A DNA stretch of 8,617 nucleotides. Origin: an uncultured Eubacteriales bacterium (GTDB lineage: Bacteria; Bacillota; Clostridia; Oscillospirales; Oscillospiraceae). The position numbers and the translations under genes are program-made. This document shows, one piece after another, positions 1 through 6,292 of the stretch (within the stretch, counting starts at the first letter, position 1; each line of letters starts with the position of its first letter). The notes under the pieces are model-generated. The model searched no databases. It was not told the DNA's origin and saw only the letters and a program-made list of their open reading frames with translations. Location of the stretch: contig CATXTO010000061.1 in NCBI GenBank assembly GCA_958402445.1, positions 1 through 8,617 of the forward strand, written 5' to 3'.

Positions 1-502
1 CCTGTGGTCGCCCGCCGGAGATTTTCCTGTTTCGTTGGGTTTGCCGGGCGAACGCAGCTCGCCCCTACGGGATATTGATCGATGGCGCGTTGTAGGGGCG
101 ACCTGCGGTCGCCCGCCGGAGATTTTCCAGTTTCGTTGGGTTTGTCGGGCGAGCGCAGCTCGCCCCTACGGGATGAAGATTGATAGTGCGCTGTAGGGGC
201 GACCTGCGGTCGCCCGCGGGCGTGCACAGCACGCCCTACAATGGTGCCTGTAGGGGCGACCTGTGGTCGCCCGCCGGAGATTTTCCTGTTTCGCTGGGTT
301 TGTCGGGCGAGCGCAGCTCGCCCCTACGGGATATTGATCGATGGCGCGTTGTAGGGGCGACCTGCGGTCGCCCGCCGGAGATTTTCCAGTTTCGTTGGGT
401 TTGTCGGGCGAGCGCAGCTCGCCCCTACGGGATGAAGATTGATAGTGCGCTGTAGGGGCGACCTGCAGTCGCCCGCGGGCGTGCGCAGCACGCCCCTACA
501 AT
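1..502. repeat. Palindromic hairpin repeat array with a 259-bp higher-order unit
   Basis: The stretch contains no credible gene. It is built from 101-bp units (1-101, 102-202) and a shorter 57-bp unit (203-259); the same A-B-C order then recurs from 260 to about 502 with only five or six differences. Each 101-bp unit has one hairpin of the GGGCGACC/GGTCGCCC type, an A/T-richer spacer starting CGGAGATTTTCC, and a second hairpin of the GGGCGAGC/GCTCGCCC type, bounded by GTAGGGG and CCCCTAC. The short unit has no spacer and uses a GGGCGTGC/GCACGCCC second hairpin (193-239 and 452-499). The array runs off the left edge. It resembles REP/BIME-type palindromic elements in architecture, but I cannot assign it to a named family, and no REP-associated transposase is present in the window. 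Confidence 0.9.
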
Positions 503-600
503 ATTTTTATCGATGGTGCGCTGCAGGGGCGGCCTAAGGCCACCCGTCAGGAAATCTACCTCAGGAACGAAACGTAGGGAACGGCCTTTGGTCGCCCGCA
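503..600. repeat. Degenerate hairpin repeats at the end of the left array
   Basis: A hairpin with GGGGCGGCC and GGCCACCC arms lies near 533-552 and has one mismatch. A further decayed copy (CGGCCTTTGGTCGCCCGC) lies near 583-600. They look like older, eroded members of the palindrome family that fills 1-502. No coding potential is seen here. Confidence 0.6.
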
Positions 601-601
601 G

Positions 602-635
602 GGAAGGGGAACCAGAATGGTTCCCCTTCCTTTTT
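602..635 (+). terminator. Rho-independent terminator, rightward
   Basis: A perfect 12-bp stem (602-613 with 619-630; arms GGAAGGGGAACC and GGTTCCCCTTCC) with a 5-nt AGAAT loop is followed directly by TTTTT (631-635). The T-run is on the + strand only; on the - strand the hairpin is followed by CTGCGG. It would therefore stop transcription coming from the left, whose source gene lies outside the window. It may also weakly end the leftward transporter transcript, whose stop codon is about 35 nt from the hairpin. Confidence 0.85.
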
Positions 636-669
636 ATAGGAGCATTTTTAAGCGCATAGGGTGAGCGGC

Positions 670-2457
670 TCAGGGGCGGAGCGCGCTGGCGGGCTGCGCA
701 GCACCCTCTTTGACCAGCACCGGCAGGCCGTTGGGGGCCAGCTCCCCGGAGTCGGCGTAGCCTAAGTGCGTCCAGAACCCTTGGGCCGGCCCGTAGGCGC
801 TGACGTAAAAGTTCTGGACCCCAGCCTCCCGCATCCGGTCCTCCGCATAGGCCGCGGCCTGGCGGCCCACTCCCTGCTTCCGGTAGGCTGGGTTCACCCC
901 AAACTCCAGAATGGTGCCCCAGCCGGGCCGTACGCTGAACGGGCCGCCAGCCTGATCCACCATCCAGAGCACCGCACCCAGGGTGGTTTCTCCCGCCTGA
1001 AGCAGCGCGCCGGAGATGTCCCCCGTCCGGAGCAGGTCCAAGAGCTTCTCGATGAATTCGGCCAGGACCTCCTGGGGCGTATCCGCGTCCTCCGCCTCCC
1101 GGTAATAGGCGGTCATGAAGGTCCGGAACGCCGCCTCCTTTTCCAGGCAGACGTTTTCAAATTGCATCGCGGGTTCCTCCATTTCTGCTTCAGGCGCCTG
1201 CTCCTCGGGCGCCGGCTCCTGGGCGCCGGGCTCCCGGTTGTAGATGTCCCGAACCGCCCGCCGGTTCCGCCAGATGGTCAAAAGCAGTATGACCATGGCA
1301 AGGGCGCCGCACAGGCTCAGGCAGATCCGGTAGTCCAGCACCTCCCCCAGGGCCCCCACGCCCAGGCTGAGGACGCCTGCGGCGGCGGCGCAAAGCACGT
1401 CGAAAAAGGCGTTGAGCTTGGCTCGCATGGCGTCGGGGATGTAGTTCTGCACGCTGGCCTCCCGCAGCGCCGCGCTGTTGACCCCCAGAAAGCCGCAGAG
1501 CCCCCGGTTGACCAGCATCAGGGGATACCCCAGCCAGAGCAGAACCGTATCCATGACCTCATAGGCCATGTAGACGAAGAAGGCCAGGGAGAACCGGCGC
1601 TTTTCCGGTATTTTTACATGATAGTGAAGCAGCCCACCCAGGGTTCTGCCCAGAAACTCCGCCACCGTGAAGGCCGAGTACATGACCACGGAGAGGCCGG
1701 GGGTGGTGCGGAAAAAGGCCACCAGAATCGGGCTGTAGCCCTGGGCCACGCCGTTGGTCACAGCCATGTAGCTGTAAATGCTCTGCAAGCCCTTTTCGCG
1801 CCGGAGGTAGGCGAAGGCCTCCTTCAGGTCCCGCCACCAGGCCGCCGGGGAAAAGGCGCGGGCTTTTGTGGAGCGCTCCTCCTGAATTTTGATGCGGCTC
1901 TCCACCGCCGCCGCCAGCAGGGACAGCCCCGCCTGGAGCAGGCACAAGAAGGCGATGCCCCAGTGCTCATACAAAAAGCCCGCCAAGGGCGTCATGACCA
2001 CCGTGATGGTGGGATACACCATCTGGGACACGGTATAGCCCTTCTGGGAGAACCCCGGGGGAATCAGCTTGGGATACAGGCTGGTGTAGGCCAAGGAGTC
2101 GAAGGCATTCATGCAGCTGAGCACCAGGGAAAACACCAAATACCCAATGTAGGAGAATTGGTAGAAGACCAGATAAACACCGGCGGCCAGATACATCAGC
2201 CCGTTGACCGCGTCGCCCCAAACCAAAAAGGGCTTCCTGGGCAGGCGGTCCAGCCAGGGCGCGATGATCAGGGGCAGCGCAGTGGTGGGGATGAGCTGCA
2301 CCGCCAGCAGCAGCCCCGCTGCCAGGGTGCTTCCGGTTTCGTCGAAGACCAAAAAGGACAGGGCGAACCGAACCGCCACATTTCCGATGGCCCCCAAAAC
2401 CGTCGCCAGGGTGATCCGCGTGTAGTTGGGCGTCCAAAGGGTCTCTTTTTTTCGCAT
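670..2457 (-). CDS. MFS transporter fused to a C-terminal GNAT acetyltransferase domain
   Basis: The protein has 595 residues. Residues 12 to about 398 are a polytopic membrane protein with roughly 11-12 hydrophobic segments (for example 15-38, 44-68, 83-110, 145-187, 225-278, 288-325, 350-396). A basic, substrate-free loop with a DRLPRKPF stretch after the second helix fits the MFS A-motif region, and the overall type is the macrolide-efflux-like MFS group. Residues about 405-432 form an acidic, Pro/Glu/Ala-rich linker. Residues about 435-585 form a GNAT fold, with the acyl-CoA pyrophosphate motif R526-K-Q-G529-V-G531-R532 after strand-like ILEFGVNP, and a late FWTHLGY segment typical of GNAT ends. 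Predicted role: membrane efflux coupled to cytosolic acetylation; substrate unknown. The start has AGGAGG 11 nt upstream (2469-2473). It lies 150 nt downstream of the XRE/TPR regulator on the same strand, and that gap contains a strong dyad. Ordinary MFS exporters are about 400 residues, so the extra domain is the oddity. Confidence 0.9.
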   Translation of the reverse strand: MRKKETLWTPNYTRITLATVLGAIGNVAVRFALSFLVFDETGSTLAAGLLLAVQLIPTTALPLIIAPWLDRLPRKPFLVWGDAVNGLMYLAAGVYLVFYQFSYIGYLVFSLVLSCMNAFDSLAYTSLYPKLIPPGFSQKGYTVSQMVYPTITVVMTPLAGFLYEHWGIAFLCLLQAGLSLLAAAVESRIKIQEERSTKARAFSPAAWWRDLKEAFAYLRREKGLQSIYSYMAVTNGVAQGYSPILVAFFRTTPGLSVVMYSAFTVAEFLGRTLGGLLHYHVKIPEKRRFSLAFFVYMAYEVMDTVLLWLGYPLMLVNRGLCGFLGVNSAALREASVQNYIPDAMRAKLNAFFDVLCAAAAGVLSLGVGALGEVLDYRICLSLCGALAMVILLLTIWRNRRAVRDIYNREPGAQEPAPEEQAPEAEMEEPAMQFENVCLEKEAAFRTFMTAYYREAEDADTPQEVLAEFIEKLLDLLRTGDISGALLQAGETTLGAVLWMVDQAGGPFSVRPGWGTILEFGVNPAYRKQGVGRQAAAYAEDRMREAGVQNFYVSAYGPAQGFWTHLGYADSGELAPNGLPVLVKEGAAQPASALRP

Positions 2458-2468
2458 GGTATGTATGT

Positions 2469-2522
2469 CCTCCTGTTCCGCCGGCCCTTCCTGTGGCAGC
2501 CGTTTGCGGTATCTTCAGTATA
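2469..2522 (-). promoter_or_regulatory. Possible -10 element and ribosome binding site for the MFS-GNAT gene
   Basis: On the - strand a TATACT hexamer lies at 2517-2522 (five of six consensus bases). No good -35 is found 16-18 nt upstream (the best is TTTCTT). If used, this promoter would be weak alone and would need an activator, which fits the dyad just upstream. AGGAGG at 2469-2474 is the likely ribosome binding site. Confidence 0.4.
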
Positions 2523-2548
2523 CCATCCGGGAGAACGGAAAGAAAGCC

Positions 2549-2580
2549 GGTTGCTTTGGGAAAATTGGGCCAAAGCAACC
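2549..2580. promoter_or_regulatory. Perfect 11-bp inverted repeat between regulator and transporter genes (candidate operator)
   Basis: GGTTGCTTTGG (2549-2559) and CCAAAGCAACC (2570-2580) are perfect reverse complements separated by 10 nt. The site lies in the 150-nt gap between the XRE/TPR regulator stop and the MFS-GNAT start. It is not followed by a T-run on either strand, so a simple terminator is unlikely. Its centre is about 54 nt upstream of the start point expected from the TATACT at 2517-2522, a position typical for activator binding. Binding by the adjacent regulator is inference. A transcript hairpin or attenuator is the alternative. Confidence 0.55.
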
Positions 2581-2607
2581 AGCTTTATAGGAGTTAAAAA
2601 GAGATTT

Positions 2608-3744
2608 CTAGGAAAATTTCTTCCGGAGCTCGTAGGCCTGCTTGTACTGACGGTTTGCCGTATACCATTCTTCCAGCCAGGGCAGGTGGAATCGGGCGTA
2701 GCCCATGGGGAGCATTTCCGCCAGCTCCCGGACGCAGCGCTCCAGGGCTTTCCCGTAGGCCTGGTCCCGGAGATAGCCCGGGTGGTCCAGGCGGTACCGG
2801 ATTAGATCGCACATCTGCACGAGAAGCTCCCTATCCACAGCCCCGTCGGGCACCGCCGCCAGGGCCTGGTCCAGATAGCCCAGGGCCTCCTGGGGCATGC
2901 CCAGCTGCTCGCAGCAGATGGCCAGCTTGTGGAAGTACATGGCCCCGGATTGTGGGTGCTCCAGAAAGTGCAGATACGCCTCCTGGGTGCGGCCCAGCTC
3001 CAGCTCCGTGGAGGCCAGGTTGTAGGCGATGTCCGTCAGGGCCTCCTCGTCCCCCAGGGCCCGGGCCAGGCGGGTGGCCGCCTGATAATGCGCCTGCATC
3101 TGGGAGAACTGTCCCAGATCGCTGTAGCAGTTCCCCAAAAGCAGCCGGCAGTGGAGCATGAGCCAGGGCGCGCCCTCCCGGCAGGCCAGGTCCCAGGCCC
3201 GAAGCAAGAGCGCAATCGCCCGGCTGTAATCGCCCTGCTGATAGGCCCGCTGACCCGCCTGAACCTGGTAAAATCCATTGGCGTAATCCCGCAGCAGCTC
3301 CTCCTCCCGGCCACTGAGAAACAGATACAGGCCGTATTGCCGGGGGTCCATGGCGGGCACAAACGCCTCCGCCTCCGGGGGAAGCCGGTTTTGCACGGCG
3401 CCTGAGAGCAAAAGAAAGTCCAGGAAAAAGGGGGTATCCCGGTACCGGTCCCCGGCCTCGCGCAGATCCTTCTGTTCCTGGCTCATGTCCTCCAGGCTGA
3501 ACAGCCGGTCATAGCAGCCGTCAAACCAGCGTTGGGACTCCCGGCAGAACGCCGGGTCCTCCCGCCAGGCGATGCCCAGCCGGGCAAAGAGCAGGTCCAG
3601 GATCTCCCGGCTGCCCTCCGCCCGCCCCTGCTCGATTTTCGACAGGTAGGACACGGCGCAGATGCCCTGGCACAGCCCGGACTGGGACCAGTTCCGTTTC
3701 AGCCGCCGCTGGCGGATCAGCAGTCCTTGCAGGCTTGCATGCAT
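2608..3744 (-). CDS. XRE-family transcriptional regulator with C-terminal TPR-like repeats
   Basis: The protein has 378 residues. Residues about 5-60 form an XRE/Cro helix-turn-helix: the segment GLCQGICAVSYLSKIEQGRA (23-42) has the recognition-helix pattern seen in PlcR/Rgg-type regulators. Residues about 150-300 contain helical pairs that read as tetratricopeptide repeats (approximately 155-188, 193-232, 235-264 and 269-300), and more helices run to the end. This layout matches the RRNPP group, whose TPR domain binds short peptides, but it also fits the many XRE-TPR regulators with no known ligand. The start chosen (ATG at 3742-3744) has AAAGGAGG at 3755-3762, 10 nt upstream; an open frame continues to 4263 but is only the shadow of the GNAT gene. 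The start lies inside the upstream GNAT gene (28-nt overlap), suggesting translational coupling. It probably controls the adjoining GNAT and MFS-GNAT genes. Confidence 0.88.
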   Translation of the reverse strand: MHASLQGLLIRQRRLKRNWSQSGLCQGICAVSYLSKIEQGRAEGSREILDLLFARLGIAWREDPAFCRESQRWFDGCYDRLFSLEDMSQEQKDLREAGDRYRDTPFFLDFLLLSGAVQNRLPPEAEAFVPAMDPRQYGLYLFLSGREEELLRDYANGFYQVQAGQRAYQQGDYSRAIALLLRAWDLACREGAPWLMLHCRLLLGNCYSDLGQFSQMQAHYQAATRLARALGDEEALTDIAYNLASTELELGRTQEAYLHFLEHPQSGAMYFHKLAICCEQLGMPQEALGYLDQALAAVPDGAVDRELLVQMCDLIRYRLDHPGYLRDQAYGKALERCVRELAEMLPMGYARFHLPWLEEWYTANRQYKQAYELRKKFS

Positions 3745-4220
3745 GGGTTCCACGCCTCCTTTCCCAGTCGGAAGATGGCGAGTCCGTCCCGATAGCCCGT
3801 GGCAGCGAGCCCCAGGCTCCGCAGCAGCCGCTGGCAGGCCCTGTGCTCCGGCAGGGTTTCCGCCACCACCCCCGGCGCGTCCAGCGCGCCGAAGGCGTGG
3901 CCCAGCATCGCTCCGCCGCTCTCCCGCCCGTAGCCCCGGCCCCAGGCCTGCCGGCCCAGGACCCAGCCGATCTCCCAGTCCTCGGCCTCGTCCGGATGAA
4001 AAATCACATGGCCCAGCAGGGCCTTCTGTGCCCGGTCCTCCAGGGCGAACACCAGGGAGCGCTCCACGCCGCAGCTCTGGATAAACGCCTGGGTCTGGGG
4101 AAGCGAAAAGGGCGGCTCCAGATAGCGCATGACCATGGGGTCCGATAAATAGAGGAAGGCCGCGTGGGCGTCTTCCGCCCGGAAGTCCCGAATCCGCAGC
4201 CGCTTTGTCACAAGCTCCAT
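3717..4220 (-). CDS. GNAT family N-acetyltransferase (RimJ/RimL-like)
   Basis: The protein has 167 residues, normal for a single-domain GNAT enzyme. It opens with MELVTKRLRIRDFRAEDAHA, the usual TxRLxIRxFxxxD start of RimJ/RimL-like acetyltransferases. The strand GLAQ-type core appears as EIGWVLGRQAWGRGYG (83-98), which holds the acetyl-CoA pyrophosphate motif Q91-A-W-G94-R-G96. The later segment PEHRACQRLLRSLGL matches the usual ENxAS..LxKxGF element, with His in place of the common Asn. It would transfer an acetyl group from acetyl-CoA to an amine on a protein N-terminus or small molecule; the substrate cannot be told. Start: ATG at 4218-4220 is preceded by GGAGG (4227-4231) 6 nt upstream; an ATG 33 nt earlier lacks this. 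The 3' end overlaps the XRE/TPR gene by 28 nt and carries that gene's ribosome binding site, so the two are probably one transcript. Confidence 0.88.
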   Translation of the reverse strand: MELVTKRLRIRDFRAEDAHAAFLYLSDPMVMRYLEPPFSLPQTQAFIQSCGVERSLVFALEDRAQKALLGHVIFHPDEAEDWEIGWVLGRQAWGRGYGRESGGAMLGHAFGALDAPGVVAETLPEHRACQRLLRSLGLAATGYRDGLAIFRLGKEAWNPCMQACKDC

Positions 4221-4350
4221 TTTTAGCCTCCAGCCTGTTCGCCGGGACAGCATCCAACAGCATTTCCCAGCCAGATTGAGTATGATAAAGCTATCTTACC
4301 ACGAAAACGCCCTCATTTCCATCCTCGCTCCCGGCCTTAGGAAAAAACAG
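4221..4350. other. Divergent intergenic region
   Basis: This region separates the leftward GNAT/regulator/transporter genes from the rightward DUF1836/degV operon. For the leftward unit only weak promoter candidates are seen on the - strand: TATCAT near 4282-4287 without a fitting -35, and a TGGAAA/TAAGAT pair with 17-nt spacing. A short dyad, GATA-AAGC-TATC, lies near 4284-4295. I do not call a leftward promoter with confidence. Confidence 0.35.
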
Positions 4351-4379
4351 TTGACGGCCGCGTTAAAATCCCGTATAAT
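4351..4379 (+). promoter_or_regulatory. Sigma-A-type promoter for the DUF1836-degV operon
   Basis: TTGACG (4351-4356) and a perfect TATAAT (4374-4379) are separated by exactly 17 nt. Transcription would start near 4386, about 16 nt before the first ATG and about 49 nt before the GTG preferred here as the DUF1836 start. This is the best-matching promoter in the window and implies strong basal expression unless repressed. Confidence 0.85.
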
Positions 4380-4434
4380 CTGGTTATTATAATTAGGTTA
4401 CATGGTTTTTGCAATGGAGAAGGAAGGGGTAAGC

Positions 4435-4995
4435 GTGGAGCTTCGGCGGGCCCAGCAGGCATGGGCGGCGGGAATTCAGAATTTTCACATCGCCCGGTGG
4501 GAGGAGCTTTCGGATTTGGAGCTGTACATGGACCAGGTCATCACATTCTTGAACCGGCACCTGGCCCCGCTGCTGGAGGAGGACCGGGAGCTGGTCACCG
4601 CGGCCATGGTCAACAACTATGTGAAGCAGGGCCTGATTCCCAAACCGGAAAAAAAGAAATACACCCGCCGGCACGTGGCTTACCTTATGACCATCACCAT
4701 TCTCAAGCAGGTGCTGACCATCACGGAAATCCGGGACGGCATTGTGCTTTACACGAGACAGATGGGAACGGCCCAGCGCAGTTACGACCATTTCTGCGAG
4801 GAGATGGAGCTGGCCCTGGGTCTGGTGTGCAATCAGCTCACCAACGCAGAGCCCCATTTAGACCGCCTGGAGGTCCCGCCGGCGGAACTGGTGATGCTGC
4901 GCATGGCGGCGACCTCCTTTGTGTGCAAGCTGGCGGCGCGGAAAGCCATGGCGCTGCAAACAAACTGGTTGAAACAGGAAGAGGCGAAAACATGA
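4435..4995 (+). CDS. DUF1836 domain-containing protein (BS_ykrK-like)
   Basis: The protein has 186 residues from the start chosen. The region RWEELSDLELYMDQVITFLN (21-40) and the following segment NNYVKQGLIPKPEKKKYTRR (60-79) are the hallmark of the DUF1836 family, widespread in Firmicutes. The second block, continuing through LMTITILKQVLTITEIRDGI, has the NYxxxGLI...KxYxxxHVxxL...LKQVLTIxEI pattern of a MerR-like winged helix, so a DNA-binding role is a fair inference; no function is established. The C-terminal 80 residues are helical and less conserved. Start choice is uncertain: GTG at 4435-4437 has a purine-rich AGGAAGGGG ending 5 nt upstream, while the in-frame ATGs at 4402 and 4414 lack a clear site. 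Its TGA overlaps the degV ATG (ATGA), so the two proteins are probably translated together. Confidence 0.85.
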   Translation: MELRRAQQAWAAGIQNFHIARWEELSDLELYMDQVITFLNRHLAPLLEEDRELVTAAMVNNYVKQGLIPKPEKKKYTRRHVAYLMTITILKQVLTITEIRDGIVLYTRQMGTAQRSYDHFCEEMELALGLVCNQLTNAEPHLDRLEVPPAELVMLRMAATSFVCKLAARKAMALQTNWLKQEEAKT

Positions 4996-5849
4996 ATCAG
5001 CAAAAAATTTGTATTCTAGTGGACTCGGGCTGCGACGTGCCGGAGGCCCTGCGGCGGCGGTATGATATGCGGGTCATCCCCCTGAAAATCATCTATCCCG
5101 AGGGGGCCTATGACGACCAGGTGGATATTACCGCCCAGCAGGTCTACGACCGCTTCCCCGGGGAGATCCCCAAAACCTCCCTGCCCGACGGGCAGACCAT
5201 CCAGGGGGTTCTGGATCAGGCCCGGCAGGACGGCTATGAGAAAGCCCTGGTGGTGTGCATTTCCTCCGGGCTCAGCGGTACCTGTAACATGCTGCGGGTT
5301 TTCTGCGAGTCCTACACGGGGCTGGAGACCTTTGTGCTGGACACCCGGAACATCTCCATCGGCAGCGGGGTGCTGGCTATTCTGGCGGGGCAGTGGATCG
5401 ACGAGGGCATGGACTGGCAGACCCTGACCCGGGAGCTGCCCAAGCGGGTGCCGGACTCCAAGGTGTTCTTTTGTGTGGATACCCTGGAGTACCTCCGCAA
5501 AGGCGGGCGCCTGGGCTTGGTGGCCGCCATTCTGGGCATGGCCCTGAAGCTCAAGCCCATCATCTCCTGCAACCCGGAGGGGGTTTATTATATCGCGGGC
5601 AAGTCCCTGGGCAGGCAGAAGTCCATCGCCCGGATGCTGGAGATGGCAGCCGCCTTCGCCGCCACCGGCAGCCGGCCGGCGCTCTCCCTGATGAACGGCG
5701 GCGCCCCGGCGGAGGCCGAGGCCCTGCGGCCCAGGCTCCTGACGGCCATGCCCGGCGCGGCACTCCTGGCGGAGGGGCAGATCAGCCCCGCCCTGGTGGT
5801 CCACACCGGGCCCGGCCTTCTGGGCATCGGGGTTCTGCGCAACAGCTAG
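4992..5849 (+). CDS. DegV family protein (fatty-acid-binding)
   Basis: The protein has 285 residues, the normal DegV length. DegV proteins bind a fatty acid between two alpha/beta domains, and FakB members present it to the FakA kinase for phosphorylation. Seen here are the N-terminal strand and loop ILVDSGCDVP (8-17; most members have TDSTxDLP), KTSLPD (61-66), the lipid-contact loop SSGLSGTCNM (91-100), LDTRNISIGSG (116-126), YLRKGGRLG (167-175), LKPII (187-191) and the C-terminal HTGPGLLGIG (271-280). The full motif set suggests a functional protein. Whether it works as a FakB subunit is inference, since no fakA gene is in the window. The ATG at 4992-4994 overlaps the DUF1836 stop, with GAGG about 9 nt upstream; the longer open frame back to 4461 is out of frame with DUF1836 and not real. 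It is followed by 600 bp of non-coding repeats. Confidence 0.92.
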   Translation: MNQQKICILVDSGCDVPEALRRRYDMRVIPLKIIYPEGAYDDQVDITAQQVYDRFPGEIPKTSLPDGQTIQGVLDQARQDGYEKALVVCISSGLSGTCNMLRVFCESYTGLETFVLDTRNISIGSGVLAILAGQWIDEGMDWQTLTRELPKRVPDSKVFFCVDTLEYLRKGGRLGLVAAILGMALKLKPIISCNPEGVYYIAGKSLGRQKSIARMLEMAAAFAATGSRPALSLMNGGAPAEAEALRPRLLTAMPGAALLAEGQISPALVVHTGPGLLGIGVLRNS

Positions 5850-5896
5850 ACCTTTGCATAACAAGACCCGCCGGAGAACGTTTTCGGTAACGGAAT

Positions 5897-5991
5897 GTAG
5901 GGGCGAGCTGTGCTCGCCCGCCAGGGATGCCCTCCAAAGCTGAACTGTAGGGGACCTGTGACCCCGCGAGCGTGCGAAGCACGCCTCGTCG
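5897..5991. repeat. Palindromic repeat module, copy 1
   Basis: The module starts with a perfect hairpin GGGCGAGC-tgt-GCTCGCCC (5901-5919), followed by CCAGGGATGCCCT, a CTGAACTGTAGGG stretch, and a GCGTGC-gaa-GCACGC hairpin ending at about 5983. The same order, with substitutions and small indels, recurs at 6122-6219. It belongs to the same palindrome family as the arrays at the window ends. Confidence 0.75.
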
Positions 5992-6059
5992 GGGCATACC
6001 CCGCTTTGCGCCGTTTCTCCTGTCGGGGAAACCTCCGCCCGCTCCCTAGCTCCTGCTCT

Positions 6060-6099
6060 CCCCGCAAAACCCTCCGGTTTTGCGGGGTCCCTTGTTCTT
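6060..6099 (+). terminator. Terminator-like hairpin downstream of degV
   Basis: Arms CCCCGCAAAACC (6060-6071) and GGTTTTGCGGGG (6076-6087) are perfect over 12 bp with a 4-nt CTCC loop. They are followed on the + strand by an interrupted T-rich tail, TCCCTTGTTCTT. It is the most likely end of the DUF1836-degV transcript, though it lies 210 nt past the degV stop. The poor T-run lowers confidence. Confidence 0.5.
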
Positions 6100-6121
6100 G
6101 GTGCGGTCTGATTTGGATGGC

Positions 6122-6219
6122 GTAGGGGCCAGCTGCGCTCGCCCGCCAGGGATGCCCTTCAAAACTGAACTGTAGGGAGACCTGTGGCCGCCCGCGGGCG
6201 TGCGGAGCACGCCTCGTCG
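6122..6219. repeat. Palindromic repeat module, copy 2
   Basis: This is a diverged copy of 5897-5991, sharing CTCGCCCGCCAGGGATGCCC, CTGAACTGTAGGG and GAGCACGCCTCGTCG. The first hairpin has lost symmetry (GGGGCCAGC against GCTCGCCC). The second hairpin retains GGGCGTGC/GCACGCC arms (about 6197-6214). Confidence 0.7.
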
Positions 6220-6240
6220 CAGAGGACTGCGCTCCCCCAA

Positions 6241-6265
6241 ATCCCCGCCCCAACGGGGTGGGGAT
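6241..6265. repeat. Short GC hairpin
   Basis: ATCCCCGCCCC (6241-6251) and GGGGTGGGGAT (6255-6265) pair over 11 bp with one G-U pair and a 3-nt loop. No T-run follows on either strand. Its sequence differs from the GTAGGGGCG family. Confidence 0.5.
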
Positions 6266-6292
6266 ACTTGTCCACTCCGTCTCTGCTCTTCT

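Noticed and set aside
180..455. Open frame of 91 codons on the + strand inside the left array
   Set aside because: It is a translation of the hairpin repeats (recurring GDLRSPAG-type strings), has no ribosome binding site, and similar strings appear in other repeat frames at 5846-6301 and 8284-8551.
1..502. CRISPR array
   Set aside because: The repeats are themselves palindromic and form contiguous 101/57-bp units whose spacers are conserved, not unique; no cas gene is present.
766..2805. Long + strand open frame opposite the MFS-GNAT gene
   Set aside because: It is an antisense shadow in GC-rich DNA; the composition is Gly/Gln/His-rich with no domain, while the - strand frame gives a clear transporter and GNAT domain.
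3745..4263. N-terminal extension of the XRE/TPR frame
   Set aside because: The extension is low-complexity Gly/Pro/Arg sequence antiparallel in frame to the GNAT gene; the start at 3744 has an AAAGGAGG site and begins the HTH domain directly.
4461..4991. Upstream extension of the DegV frame
   Set aside because: It overlaps the DUF1836 gene in another frame and is low complexity; DegV homology begins at 4992.
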